Source: an uncultured Bacteroidales bacterium (GTDB lineage Bacteria; Bacteroidota; Bacteroidia; Bacteroidales; WCHB1-69). Taken from it: 27,963 bases of DNA. Location: assembly GCA_946407715.1 (NCBI GenBank), contig CAMJPH010000025.1:1-27963 (forward strand), given 5' to 3'. Position 1 is the stretch's first letter, and each line of letters begins with the position of its first letter. A program made the position numbers and the translations under genes. The notes under the pieces are model-generated. The model searched no databases. It had not been told where the DNA came from and saw only the letters and a list, made by a program, of their open reading frames with translations. This document shows positions 7,939-15,294 of the stretch, one piece after another.

Positions 7939-8928
7939 ATGAGCAAAAACAAAGAGAAATCCTATTCTGACAAAGAGGTAAAAAGTATTAAAGTGGCACT
8001 GTTTTTCATTGCAGCAGTGCTGATTTTCTATTTAGGGTCCATTTTTCTGAAAGGAATAAATGTTTTCGGCAAGAAAAATTACTACTATGCTGTGTTTGAA
8101 GATGTCGGGGCTTTGCACGAAAGCACTAACGTGGCGTTAAATGGATACGAAATAGGAAAGGTGACCGACATAAAGTTGCTGAGTTCAAACCCTGTACGCA
8201 TCTGTGCTGAAATTCTGATTACCGAAGATTTGGATATTCCCGATGACTCGAAGCTGGAAGTAGCTCAGAAGGATGTTTTAGGCGGAATGATTGTGAACCT
8301 GCATTTGGGGCAGTCTTCTAAGATGGCACATCGTGGCGACACGCTCGGTTGTTATCTTGCCGGCGGCATGTTGGACGGTGTGGGCGACTTGGTGGCGCAG
8401 CTACAGAGCGTGGTAGCCTCGGTCGATACCATTGGGCAGAACCTGAAACTCGCCTTCCGCACCGAAGACTCCCTCAACGGCGGCACGATGATTAAAAACA
8501 CGCTTGAGAATCTCGAACACACTACCGCTGACCTTTCCAAACTTTTGGCAGATAATGGTGGTAAAGTGACCAATGTTGTCGCTCAACTCGACAAGCTTTC
8601 CAAATCCCTTGCCGACGCTTCGCCAAAAATCGAAGGAATCGTGAATAACGTGGACAATATCTCCGATTCTTTAGCAAAATCCAACATCCGCTCTCTCGTA
8701 AACAACGCTCAAAGTACCATCAACAACGCCAACCAGATACTTGCAGATGTGAAAAACGGACAGGGTACCGTCGGGCAGCTTGTGCAGAATGATTCGTTAT
8801 ATACTAATATAAATAAGACATTGGAAAGTCTGGATTTGCTCATCAAAGACCTCAAGGCAAATCCCTCAAAATACATTAACGTCACTGTTTTCGGTAAGAA
8901 AAAAAAAGACAAAAAAAATAAAGAATAG
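7939..8928 (+). CDS. MlaD-family MCE lipid-transport protein
   Basis: A 329-residue inner-membrane-anchored MCE protein, the periplasmic lipid-binding part of Mla-type phospholipid transporters. Seen: one membrane segment at about 19-39 (VALFFIAAVLIFYLGSIF), the MCE domain at about 48-125 (YYAVFEDVGALHESTNVALNGYEIGKV is split here: key parts are FEDVGAL and LNGYEIGKV), then a long helical, Asn/Ser/Leu-rich region at 150-300 with periodic VxxLDKLSKSL-type heptads, and a lysine-rich tail. Bacteroidetes MlaD proteins are usually of this length. The ATPase and permease partners are not in this window. Its stop and the next start are two bases apart. Confidence 0.88.
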   Translation: MSKNKEKSYSDKEVKSIKVALFFIAAVLIFYLGSIFLKGINVFGKKNYYYAVFEDVGALHESTNVALNGYEIGKVTDIKLLSSNPVRICAEILITEDLDIPDDSKLEVAQKDVLGGMIVNLHLGQSSKMAHRGDTLGCYLAGGMLDGVGDLVAQLQSVVASVDTIGQNLKLAFRTEDSLNGGTMIKNTLENLEHTTADLSKLLADNGGKVTNVVAQLDKLSKSLADASPKIEGIVNNVDNISDSLAKSNIRSLVNNAQSTINNANQILADVKNGQGTVGQLVQNDSLYTNINKTLESLDLLIKDLKANPSKYINVTVFGKKKKDKKNKE

Positions 8929-8930
8929 AT

Positions 8931-9554
8931 ATGGAAATCACAGGAAAATTAATTCAAAAATTGCCCGTTCAGTCGGGTACTGGTGTTAACGGGAACTGGT
9001 CAAGAGCCGACATCATCATTGAGACGATTGAGCAGTATGCTCGGAAAGTATGTATCTCGTTTTGGGGTGAGCGAGCCCGTATGCTGGACCAGTTCCAAGA
9101 AGGCGGTCTTGTCACGGTTTCGTTCGATTTGGAGTCGCGTGAATCAAGAAATACTCCCGGCAGTTGGTTCACAAGCGTACGCGCTTGGAAGATAGAGTCT
9201 GCAACTCCCGCTGCCGTAGCAGGTGCGCCCGCTTACGGTCAACCGCAAGGTTATGTCCAGCAGCCACAAGGATATGCTCCTCAGGGATACGCCCAGCCGC
9301 AGCAAACCATGTATCCGCCTCAAGGATACCCCCAACCGCCTCAAGGCTATGTACAGCCGCAACAAGGATACGTTCAACCTCAACAACAAACCTATCCGCC
9401 TCAGCAGCAAGGGTATGCCCCTGCCCCGCAATCGACCTATACTCCTCAACCCATAAATCCTGTCGTGACCCCCGACCCCAATTTTAACCCGCTACCCAAT
9501 ATCCCTCAAGAGACGTTCACGGACGACGGCGGTGCGGATGACCTCCCGTTCTAA
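8931..9554 (+). CDS. DUF3127 OB-fold-like protein with PQGY-rich tail
   Basis: A 207-residue protein. Residues 1-92 match the DUF3127 pattern (MEITGKLIQKLP, FWGERARMLDQF, WFTSVRAWKIE), a predicted OB fold found in Bacteroidetes, possibly nucleic-acid binding. Residues 95-185 are low-complexity and almost certainly disordered, made of Pro-Gln-Gly-Tyr units (QPQGY, PPQGY, QQGY). The protein ends GGADDLPF, very like the acidic tip of bacterial SSB (DDIPF), which recruits DNA-repair partners. Together this looks like an SSB analogue, but DNA binding is inferred, not shown. It starts two bases after mlaD, so co-translation is likely; the functional link is unclear. Confidence 0.82.
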   Translation: MEITGKLIQKLPVQSGTGVNGNWSRADIIIETIEQYARKVCISFWGERARMLDQFQEGGLVTVSFDLESRESRNTPGSWFTSVRAWKIESATPAAVAGAPAYGQPQGYVQQPQGYAPQGYAQPQQTMYPPQGYPQPPQGYVQPQQGYVQPQQQTYPPQQQGYAPAPQSTYTPQPINPVVTPDPNFNPLPNIPQETFTDDGGADDLPF

Positions 9555-9625
9555 GTTTATGGGTTCAACGTCTATGTAATAGTTCCTCGCAAGCGAACAG
9601 CCAAATTGTATCAATTTTCACAGAA

Positions 9626-10411
9626 ATGGATTCCGGTATTTGTCACTTGACGGTGATTCCGATGCGAGCTGATCCGTCGCATTGTTCAGAGATGGTGAGC
9701 CAGTTGCTCTATGGTGAAACCTACCGTGTGCTGGAAACGGAAAATGAATGGGTTAGGGTAGAGACCCACCAGGACAGCTATTCTGGCTGGATTCAACAGA
9801 AGCAATACTTCTCTGTGTCTGAGGAGGTTTTCGACCACTATTTGAAAGCTGACAAGTTACGGCTGAGCCTGCCTTTTGTGTCAACGGGGATGAAACTTCC
9901 GAACGCTCTGACCATGGGGGCTCTAATGCCCACAAATCCGGAAAATAGTCCCTTTCGGGAATGTTTTTCAGCTCCTGATGCGGAGAACTGGTGGCCTGCG
10001 GAGGGTGTTCCTGACATTTCCCGAGTCCAACGCATGGATTTGCTTAAGAAATCAGCACTGTCGCTGCTTGGGACTCCGTATCTTTGGGGTGGGCGAACCC
10101 CGCTCGGCATTGATTGTTCCGGTTTTGTCCAGCTGTTGTATTCACTGGTCGGCATTCAGCTCCCCCGCGATGCTTCCCAGCAGGTGCTCTGCGGAGAGCC
10201 GCTTGATTTCGTCCACGAGGCCCGACTCGGCGACCTTGCCTTTTTCCATAACGAGGAAGGAACCATTGTTCATGTCGGTATGATGCTCGGTGACGGAGAA
10301 GTCATCCATTCCAGTGGTAGCGTCCGCATTGACCATATCGACGAAACAGGAATCTTTAATGAAGAAATACAGCGGTATTCACACCAGTTACGAGTGATTG
10401 TGAGGGTGTGA
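9626..10411 (+). CDS. NlpC/P60 cysteine peptidase, dipeptidyl-peptidase VI type
   Basis: A 261-residue protein without signal peptide, so probably cytoplasmic, where such enzymes recycle muropeptides by cutting the gamma-D-Glu to diamino acid bond (YkfC / dipeptidyl-peptidase VI family). Residues 1-65 form an SH3-like domain (LLYGETYRVLE, WVRVETHQDSYSGWI), followed by a second SH3-like stretch to about 130. The NlpC/P60 domain spans 138-261 with Cys164 (GIDCSGF), His216 (HVGMML) and a third polar residue at His228 (VIHSSG). The LWGG at 153-156 is the usual lead-in. The neighbours MltG and amidase support a peptidoglycan role. Confidence 0.9.
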   Translation: MDSGICHLTVIPMRADPSHCSEMVSQLLYGETYRVLETENEWVRVETHQDSYSGWIQQKQYFSVSEEVFDHYLKADKLRLSLPFVSTGMKLPNALTMGALMPTNPENSPFRECFSAPDAENWWPAEGVPDISRVQRMDLLKKSALSLLGTPYLWGGRTPLGIDCSGFVQLLYSLVGIQLPRDASQQVLCGEPLDFVHEARLGDLAFFHNEEGTIVHVGMMLGDGEVIHSSGSVRIDHIDETGIFNEEIQRYSHQLRVIVRV

Positions 10412-10446
10412 GAATACGGTCAAAGGACGAAGAATGAACAAATGTA

Positions 10447-10467
10447 GGGGCGTATCGAATACGCCCC
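10447..10467. repeat. REP-like palindrome before mltG
   Basis: Perfect hairpin: GGGGCGTAT, loop CGA, ATACGCCCC (9-bp stem). It lacks a T tract, so it is a dispersed palindrome or a weak terminator of the peptidase gene. Similar GGGGCGTAT hairpins are, as I recall, common between Bacteroidetes genes. Confidence 0.8.
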
Positions 10468-10489
10468 CGTTTATCAATGATTATTTTTC

Positions 10490-11515
10490 ATGAAAAAGAA
10501 AAAAATCCTCATAATTATTTTTTTGTGCGCAATTTTGTTGGCAGGAGGCGTTGGAGGCGTTTTTTTCAGAATGTTCTTCGCAGAGAATGTGCAGAACCGT
10601 AAGAACATCGTTATCGTCCCCCCGGACGCGACATTCGAACAGGTGATGGACACGCTCTGCAAATATGAGGTGCTGAAATCGGAAAATACATTTAGGAGAG
10701 CAGCAAACGTTTTGAAATACAAGACAATACGTATTGGCAAATATAACCTTTCCGAATGCCGTACAAACCTTGACCTTGTTCGATTGCTGCGTTGCGGACA
10801 GCATTATCCTGTGAAGTTTACTTTTAATAATTTGCGCACCGTGGACCAACTGGTAGAGAAAGTTGGGAATAAATTTTTCTTTGAGCCTGAGGAGCTTGGT
10901 GCGCTACTACATGATGGGAATTTTATGCAGAAATTCGGATTGTCAGACACAGCAGCAGTATGTCTTTTCATTCCAAACACGTACGAAATCTACTATGACA
11001 TCACTGCGGAGGATTTTCTGGAGCGTATGAACGGCTATTATGAACAGTTTTGGAATAATCGGAGACTGAAGGACGCCGAAGAAATTGGTTTGACACCGGT
11101 GCAGGTGGCTACGCTCGCTTCAATTGTTGAGGAGGAGAACATGCGCCCGTCGGAGAAGGCGATTATCGCAGGACTCTACATCAACCGGCTTAACAAGGGG
11201 ATGCTGCTACAGTCGGACCCGACAGTGAAGTTCGCCATCGGGGATTTTGCCCGCAAACGCATCCTGAACGCCGACCTGCAGGTGGATTCACCGTACAATA
11301 CCTATAAGTACGCGGGGCTTCCACCAGGACCAATCCGCATTCCTGAGGCATCCACGATGGATTCCGTGTTGCATTATCGTCACCACAACTACCTGTACAT
11401 GTGCGCTAAGGAGGATTTCTCAGGTTACCATAACTTCACGGCCAGTGCAGCAGAACATTCCCGCAATGCTGCCCGCTATCGCGCAGCTCTCAATGCGAAA
11501 AACATCAAGCGTTAA
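10490..11515 (+). CDS. mltG: endolytic murein transglycosylase MltG (YceG-like)
   Basis: A 341-residue membrane-anchored lytic transglycosylase that cuts nascent glycan strands and so sets their length. Basic residues 1-5 are followed by one membrane segment (6-27, ILIIIFLCAILLAGG region). A LysM-like subdomain follows (VIVPPDATFEQVMDTL at 41-56). The catalytic domain carries IPNTYEIYY (161-169), ASIVEEEN (210-217, catalytic Glu214 by alignment with E. coli Glu218), LLQSDPTVKFA, and SPYNTYKYAGLPPGPI near 270. Normal family length. The start follows a 78-bp gap holding a REP-like hairpin. Separate from the polyamine gene downstream. Confidence 0.94.
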   Translation: MKKKKILIIIFLCAILLAGGVGGVFFRMFFAENVQNRKNIVIVPPDATFEQVMDTLCKYEVLKSENTFRRAANVLKYKTIRIGKYNLSECRTNLDLVRLLRCGQHYPVKFTFNNLRTVDQLVEKVGNKFFFEPEELGALLHDGNFMQKFGLSDTAAVCLFIPNTYEIYYDITAEDFLERMNGYYEQFWNNRRLKDAEEIGLTPVQVATLASIVEEENMRPSEKAIIAGLYINRLNKGMLLQSDPTVKFAIGDFARKRILNADLQVDSPYNTYKYAGLPPGPIRIPEASTMDSVLHYRHHNYLYMCAKEDFSGYHNFTASAAEHSRNAARYRAALNAKNIKR

Positions 11516-11604
11516 TTGTATTATCTTCGCTCTCCCCATGCCGTAACTTTTGACATTTACCCCATTAAATTAATTTAATTACTCTTTTTTTAACTTATTA
11601 TCCA

Positions 11605-12762
11605 ATGATGAACCAATACGAACACTTCCCATCCCCTTGCTATATTCTCTCGGAGGAGGCTTTGTTGGCAAACTTGCAACTCCTGGACCTCGTTCAGAAA
11701 GAGGCCGGTGTGAAGATTATATGCGCTCTGAAAGGTTACGCCTTCTGGCCTTCGTTCCCGCTCATCAACGAGTGGCTGAGCGGTGCCACTGCCAGTTCCG
11801 TGAACGAGGCGCGGCTCATCGCCGAGGAGATGGGCTGCGAGGCGCACACCTACGCGCCCGTCTATACCGACAACGACTTCGAACAGCTGCTCATGTACAG
11901 CAGTCACCTGACATTCAACTCGTTGGGACAATACGACCGGTTTCGCAAGCAGGCCACCGACTTCCCCAAGAAGGTCTCGCTCGGACTGCGTATCAACCCC
12001 GAATATTCGGAAATCGAAACCGAACTCTACAACCCCGCCGTGCCAGGTTCGCGTTTGGGCATCCTGCGCGAGGATATGCCCGACACCCTTCCCGAAGGCA
12101 TCGAGGGGTTGCACTTCCACGTGCTCTGCGAGAACGACAGCTACGCCCTTGAACGCTGCCTGAAGGCAACGGAGGAGAAATTCTCCGACCTCATCAAGCA
12201 GTGCAAATGGTTCAATATGGGCGGCGGGCACCACATCACCCGCGCCGACTACGACATCCCGCACCTCATCGGGTTGCTGCAGGACTTCCGCAGCCGCTAC
12301 CCGAACCTAGAGGAGGTGATCCTCGAACCGGGCGAGGCTGTGGGCTGGCAGACCGGCGTGCTCACCTCCACCGTGGAGGACATCGTGGAGAACAAGGGCA
12401 TCAAAATCGCGATGCTCAACGTCTCCTTCGCCTGCCACATGCCCGACTGCCTCGAAATGCCCTACAAACCGACGGTCCTCGGCGCCACCGAACCCGACGA
12501 GAACAGCCAGCACGTCTATCGCTTGGGCGGCTGCTCCTGCTTGGCCGGCGACTTCATCGGCATGGGCGACTTCGCCTTCCCCGAGCCGTTGGAGATCGGC
12601 GACCGCATCGTCTTCGACGACATGATCCACTACACGATGGTGAAGACCACCTTCTTCAACGGGGTGGCGCATCCCGCAATCGGGGTCATCCACCAAGACG
12701 GCAACTTCGAGATGCTGGCGCAACCGGGGGATTACGCTTCGTACAAGGCGAAATTGGGGTAG
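11605..12762 (+). CDS. nspC: carboxynorspermidine decarboxylase
   Basis: A 385-residue fold-type III PLP decarboxylase, the last step of the alternative spermidine route (carboxyspermidine or carboxynorspermidine to the polyamine). Seen: PLP lysine Lys43 in CALKGYAFW, His-rich GGGHH at 206-210, the phosphate-contacting EPGEAVGW at 241-248, and [10 protein letters not shown] at 308-317 with Cys310/Cys312 at the C-terminal catalytic site. Two Met codons are adjacent (11605, 11608); the first is used. Partner carboxynorspermidine dehydrogenase is not in the window. The gene is visibly richer in G and C, especially at third positions, than its neighbours, and its other frames show long spurious ORFs for that reason. 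Confidence 0.94.
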   Translation: MMNQYEHFPSPCYILSEEALLANLQLLDLVQKEAGVKIICALKGYAFWPSFPLINEWLSGATASSVNEARLIAEEMGCEAHTYAPVYTDNDFEQLLMYSSHLTFNSLGQYDRFRKQATDFPKKVSLGLRINPEYSEIETELYNPAVPGSRLGILREDMPDTLPEGIEGLHFHVLCENDSYALERCLKATEEKFSDLIKQCKWFNMGGGHHITRADYDIPHLIGLLQDFRSRYPNLEEVILEPGEAVGWQTGVLTSTVEDIVENKGIKIAMLNVSFACHMPDCLEMPYKPTVLGATEPDENSQHVYRLGGCSCLAGDFIGMGDFAFPEPLEIGDRIVFDDMIHYTMVKTTFFNGVAHPAIGVIHQDGNFEMLAQPGDYASYKAKLG

Positions 12763-12763
12763 T

Positions 12764-12861
12764 TAGGCAAAAGGCAATAGGCAATAGGCAAAAGGGAAAA
12801 GGCAATAGGCAAAAGGCAATAGGGAAAAGGCAAAAGGCAATAGGCAATAGGCAATAGGTCC
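12764..12861 (+). repeat. thirteen-unit heptad array after nspC
   Basis: Thirteen successive seven-base units of the form (A/T)AGG(C/G)AA, beginning two bases past the nspC stop, then TAGGTCC. It is the longest and most regular of the window's heptad arrays; the TAG in many units falls in all three frames. Confidence 0.92.
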
Positions 12862-12922
12862 CGGCAGGGACCAAAGCTCGGTAGAAGGAAGTCATTTGTT
12901 TTTCCCCAAGCCCCGACAGGGG
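12857..12922. repeat. two REP-like hairpins with CCCGRCAGGG core
   Basis: GGTCCC-GGCA-GGGACC at 12857-12872 and CCCC-GACA-GGGG at 12911-12922. They share the core CCCG(G/A)CAGGG and sit between nspC and the next gene. Neither has a T tract. Confidence 0.7.
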
Positions 12923-12950
12923 CGATACAATACATCAACGATTAAAAAAT

Positions 12951-13361
12951 ATGGCATATACCCTTAAAATACGGGAGAACGGTGCGCAGCAGGAGGTTTT
13001 CGATCCTGTTCGGCAGAAGTGGGTAGTCCTGACCCCCGAGGAGCATGTTCGGCAGGTTTTCATCCTTTACCTGTTGAATGTCAAGGGGTTTCCGTTGTCG
13101 CACCTCTCGGTCGAGCACGCGGTGACGGTCAACGGGATGACGCAGCGTTACGACCTGGTGGTCTTCGACGACGAGCTGCAACCGTATATGGTGGTCGAGT
13201 GCAAGGCCCCGCACGTGAAACTCACGCAGCAGGTGGTGGAGCAGGCCGGCCGTTATAATAGCATCCTGAAAGCGCCGCTGCTGTGCGTGACGAACGGGGT
13301 GGAGAGGAAGTTGTTTCAAATTGATTTTGAGAATGAGAGGATTTGCGAGTTAGAAGGTTAA
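12951..13361 (+). CDS. stand-alone HsdR N-terminal-like PD-(D/E)XK protein
   Basis: A 136-residue protein matching only the N-terminal nuclease-like domain of type I restriction R subunits (HSDR_N). Seen: Asp68 in QRYDLVVF, Glu83-Cys-Lys85 in VVECKAP, and Gln98-x3-Tyr102 in EQAGRY, the RecB-type PD-(D/E)XK core. No helicase domain and no HsdM or HsdS nearby, so this is not a type I system. Small HSDR_N proteins are widespread in Bacteroidales; their role is unknown to me. The last codons and stop (GAA GGT TAA) seed a heptad array. Confidence 0.85.
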   Translation: MAYTLKIRENGAQQEVFDPVRQKWVVLTPEEHVRQVFILYLLNVKGFPLSHLSVEHAVTVNGMTQRYDLVVFDDELQPYMVVECKAPHVKLTQQVVEQAGRYNSILKAPLLCVTNGVERKLFQIDFENERICELEG

Positions 13362-13378
13362 AGGTTAAAGGGTTAAGG
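13350..13378 (+). repeat. heptad array at the HsdR-N-like stop codon
   Basis: Units GAGTTAG, AAGGTTA, AAGGTTA, then the eight-base AAGGGTTA. The first units include the final codons and the TAA stop of the gene, so the array looks grown from the stop region itself. Confidence 0.75.
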
Positions 13379-13417
13379 GATGAGATAATAATTCGCCTAA
13401 TTCGTAAAATTCGACGA

Positions 13418-14359
13418 TCACCGCAGATCCCGCAGGCGAACGGTTACAATGGAGGAGACAGGCTTGCCGTCGGAGACTGTGGCGGGCGTCCATTCGGAAC
13501 CGCTGATCACCGCGGTGACTTTTGCGCGGAAAGCATCGTCTTCCTGCTGGTAAACTTCCGGCAGATTCTGGATGTTGATTAGCGATACAGAACCGTCTTC
13601 CTCCACGAAGAAGCGGATTTCCACAGAGTCGAGCCGCTGATTCTGCATATACTTTTCGAACTGTTTCAGATGTTCGCCCAACCATTCCTCGAACTTGCCC
13701 TCCGTGAACACAGCAGGGACAAATCCCGGAATTGACTCTAGAGCAGTACTTTGCTCTTCCTTGTTTATCCAGTTTTGAAAACCCAAATCATCCACCAAGC
13801 CAACAATGACTTCGTCTCTTTCCGTTTTATGCTTATCCTCACCCGTTTCAAGTAGAAGACTATCATCGAAAGTAATCTCCTTTTGGGTTGTATCGTGCCT
13901 TGATTCAAGGTCGAGTACAATTCCCGGCAACTGCAAGGTATCGCAATTTTCCTGCCGTTTCTTTTTCTTCGACTTGTTCTTTTCCGGATTACAAGCGTCC
14001 GGCTTGTCATTGTTTTCTACAACAATGGCGCCCATCCAAGAAAGAGCAGACTTTATATCCCGGAAAGGAGTCTTTCTGGGGTTGTTCGAAGAATCGGAAC
14101 TCACGGGCTCGGAAGTCGCGCAACCGGCCATCGTCACTGCCGAGAGGGCGATGCCCGCCACCGCGACGGCCTTGCCGAGGGCGCGGCGTTTCGACAGTTC
14201 GCGTTCGAGGTAGCGCACCTCCGACTCGCAGTAGGGGCACGTGCCCGCACAATCGCCCGTGTGCGTACATTCGCGCTCCTGCAACGGGATGCCGTTGGCG
14301 TCGGCGATCTTCCGCCGCACCTCTTTCAAAACCTTGCATGTGGATTTTCCTCCGGGCAT
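13418..14359 (-). CDS. Cys-rich membrane-anchored TonB-C-like protein, paralog 1
   Basis: A 313-residue protein in three parts. Residues 1-60 are a charged cytoplasmic head with C-x5-C-x3-C-x2-C at Cys31, 37, 41, 44 (ECTHTGDCAGTCPYC), a likely zinc or iron-sulfur site. Residues 61-79 are a membrane segment ending in TMAGC, which looks like an internal lipobox. After a Lys/Asn-rich linker, residues 222-313 resemble a TonB C-terminal domain: VEIRFFVEEDGSVS, W290-TPA, GKPVSSIVTVRL. It is thus a possible periplasm-spanning energy transducer or a derived relative. The Met at 14410 is rejected because the -7 box at 14382-14389 lies inside that extension; MPGGKSTCKVLKEVRR aligns with MSCGKSTCKVLKEVRR of paralog 3. 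The first 70 codons are identical at DNA level to paralog 2. Confidence 0.75.
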   Translation of the reverse strand: MPGGKSTCKVLKEVRRKIADANGIPLQERECTHTGDCAGTCPYCESEVRYLERELSKRRALGKAVAVAGIALSAVTMAGCATSEPVSSDSSNNPRKTPFRDIKSALSWMGAIVVENNDKPDACNPEKNKSKKKKRQENCDTLQLPGIVLDLESRHDTTQKEITFDDSLLLETGEDKHKTERDEVIVGLVDDLGFQNWINKEEQSTALESIPGFVPAVFTEGKFEEWLGEHLKQFEKYMQNQRLDSVEIRFFVEEDGSVSLINIQNLPEVYQQEDDAFRAKVTAVISGSEWTPATVSDGKPVSSIVTVRLRDLR

Positions 14360-14537
14360 CGCTTCGGGATATTTGTGAGGGCAAAAATACACTTTTTTTG
14401 CGGAAATCATGCGGAATTGCGGAAAATATGCGGAAAAACCTCACCATGCAATCGTGAAGACTGGGGATACCCCGTGCTGAAAGCACGAAACATTAATAAC
14501 CCCACACAAACGCAACGAAGTGGAGCGCAGTGTGGGG
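14148..14537. repeat. 390-bp perfect direct repeat, copy A
   Basis: Base-for-base the same, as far as I can read, as 15902-16291 (offset 1754). It holds the first 70 codons of the TonB-like gene, its promoter, upstream region and REP hairpins. Confidence 0.95.
14382..14389 (-). promoter_or_regulatory. -7 promoter box of paralog 1
   Basis: TATTTTTG on the minus strand, 23 bp before the ATG at 14359. Its position decides the start codon. Confidence 0.6.
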
Positions 14538-14576
14538 TTGCCGATGCGACATGACCACAGCGTGCTGAAGGCACGC
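14463..14576. repeat. REP hairpin cluster left of the RAYT gene
   Basis: Four hairpins in a row: GGGG-ATA-CCCC (14463-14473); CGTGCT-GAA-AGCACG (14473-14487); CCCCACAC with a 22-nt loop to GTGTGGGG (14500-14537); GCGTGC-TGAAG-GCACGC (14560-14576). The last lies two bases from the transposase stop. These are the usual substrates of REP-associated tyrosine transposases. Confidence 0.85.
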
Positions 14577-15133
14577 CACTAATCGTCCCGCAAAAAGTAA
14601 CGCTCGTCTATAGCTATGCCGTTCTCTTCAAGGAATGCACGATACTCTTCCGCGAATGTAACCTTCCTGTGATGTTCCTTTTGCTGCATGATGTATTTGA
14701 TCACCGTCTCCTTTTCATTAGCACTTTTGCTGATGCCTGCGTATTCCCGTGCCCAACCTTGAAAGTAAGGAAAATTCGGGTTCGACTTCAGCCATTTGCT
14801 GCTGTCCGTCTTTATTCGTTGTACAAATGACGCTATAGGCAGGTCCGGGGGAAGCGATACGAATACATGGACATGGTCAGGCATACCGCCTATTCGGTAG
14901 GTCTGGCACCGGAGATTCCTTGCTATGCCGTAAATGTAAGCGTATAGTTCCCGATCGTGTTCGACAGGGATTGTCTGTTCACTTCGGTATGTGCGGAAGA
15001 CGATATGGTAATAGGATGATGTGTAACTCATGGTATTTGATTTTAGTGTATCATTTGGTTTACAGGGTTTGTTGCGTGCTTTCAGCACGCTGACTTCGTG
15101 GCCGGCACGCTCACCCCACACTGCAGTGTGGGG
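14538..15133 (-). mobile_element. RAYT cassette inserted in duplicated unit A
   Basis: A 596-bp segment carrying the transposase and its flanking hairpins. In unit B the sequences on either side (16291 and 16292) are directly joined, so B looks like the empty site. The 13-mer GCAGTGTGGGGTT occurs at both borders (ending at 14539 and 15135). No terminal inverted repeats of a DDE element, as expected for a Y1/HUH element. Confidence 0.75.
14579..15031 (-). CDS. REP-associated tyrosine transposase (RAYT, Y1_Tnp)
   Basis: A 150-residue IS200-like HUH transposase. Seen: the metal-binding His-x-His at 53-55 (PDHVHVF), the catalytic Tyr113 in VIKYIMQQKEHH, the family's WAREYAGIS near 93-101 and the helical end EEYRAFLEENGI. 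Such enzymes nick and join single-stranded DNA at REP hairpins and are usually single-copy and non-selfish. Start at ATG 15031 (MSYTSSYYHIVFRTY), the usual family beginning; the longer frame to 15121 would run through hairpin DNA. No inactivating change is visible. Flanked on both sides by matching GTGC hairpins. Confidence 0.93.
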   Translation of the reverse strand: MSYTSSYYHIVFRTYRSEQTIPVEHDRELYAYIYGIARNLRCQTYRIGGMPDHVHVFVSLPPDLPIASFVQRIKTDSSKWLKSNPNFPYFQGWAREYAGISKSANEKETVIKYIMQQKEHHRKVTFAEEYRAFLEENGIAIDERYFLRDD

Positions 15134-15161
15134 TTATTGGGATTGCGTGCATCCTGCACGC
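15074..15161. repeat. REP hairpin cluster right of the RAYT gene
   Basis: GCGTGCT-TTC-AGCACGC (15074-15090); CGTG-GCCGG-CACG (15097-15109); a perfect 22-bp palindrome at 15113-15134 with arms ACCCCACACTG and its complement; GCGTGCA-TCC-TGCACGC (15145-15161). Confidence 0.85.
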
Positions 15162-15271
15162 CTCGCGATCGGCAAAAGTATATATTTTACCGGCACAGTC
15201 CTCATCCAATCCCTTCAAAAACCGTCCCAAACCGCACTTTTAACCGATTGTAACACAAGAATGGCGTTTAT
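15134..15271. repeat. diverged direct repeat, right part, copy A
   Basis: Aligns without gaps to 16292-16429 (offset 1158). It has a REP hairpin at the left and a conserved block from 15215 (TCAAAAACCG, CCGCACTTTTAACCGATT, ATGGCGTTTAT); the middle 35 bp differ. Confidence 0.85.
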
Positions 15272-15294
15272 TTCCTATTATTTTACATTAAATC

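Noticed and set aside
12201..12857. 218-residue frame inside and past nspC
   Set aside because: Arg/His/Pro-rich composition, typical of an alternate frame of a G+C-rich gene; it runs into the heptad array, which gives its repetitive C-terminus.
12764..12861. Heptad array as a CRISPR array
   Set aside because: Units are seven bases with no spacers and no cas genes.
12951..13361. Part of a type I restriction system
   Set aside because: Only the N-terminal domain is present and no hsdM or hsdS is nearby.
14228..14269. CxxxCxxC (CAGTCPYC) as a radical-SAM motif in paralogs 1 and 2
   Set aside because: The rest of the protein has no TIM-barrel or SAM-binding motifs and is only a short head before a membrane segment; a zinc or simple Fe-S site is more likely.
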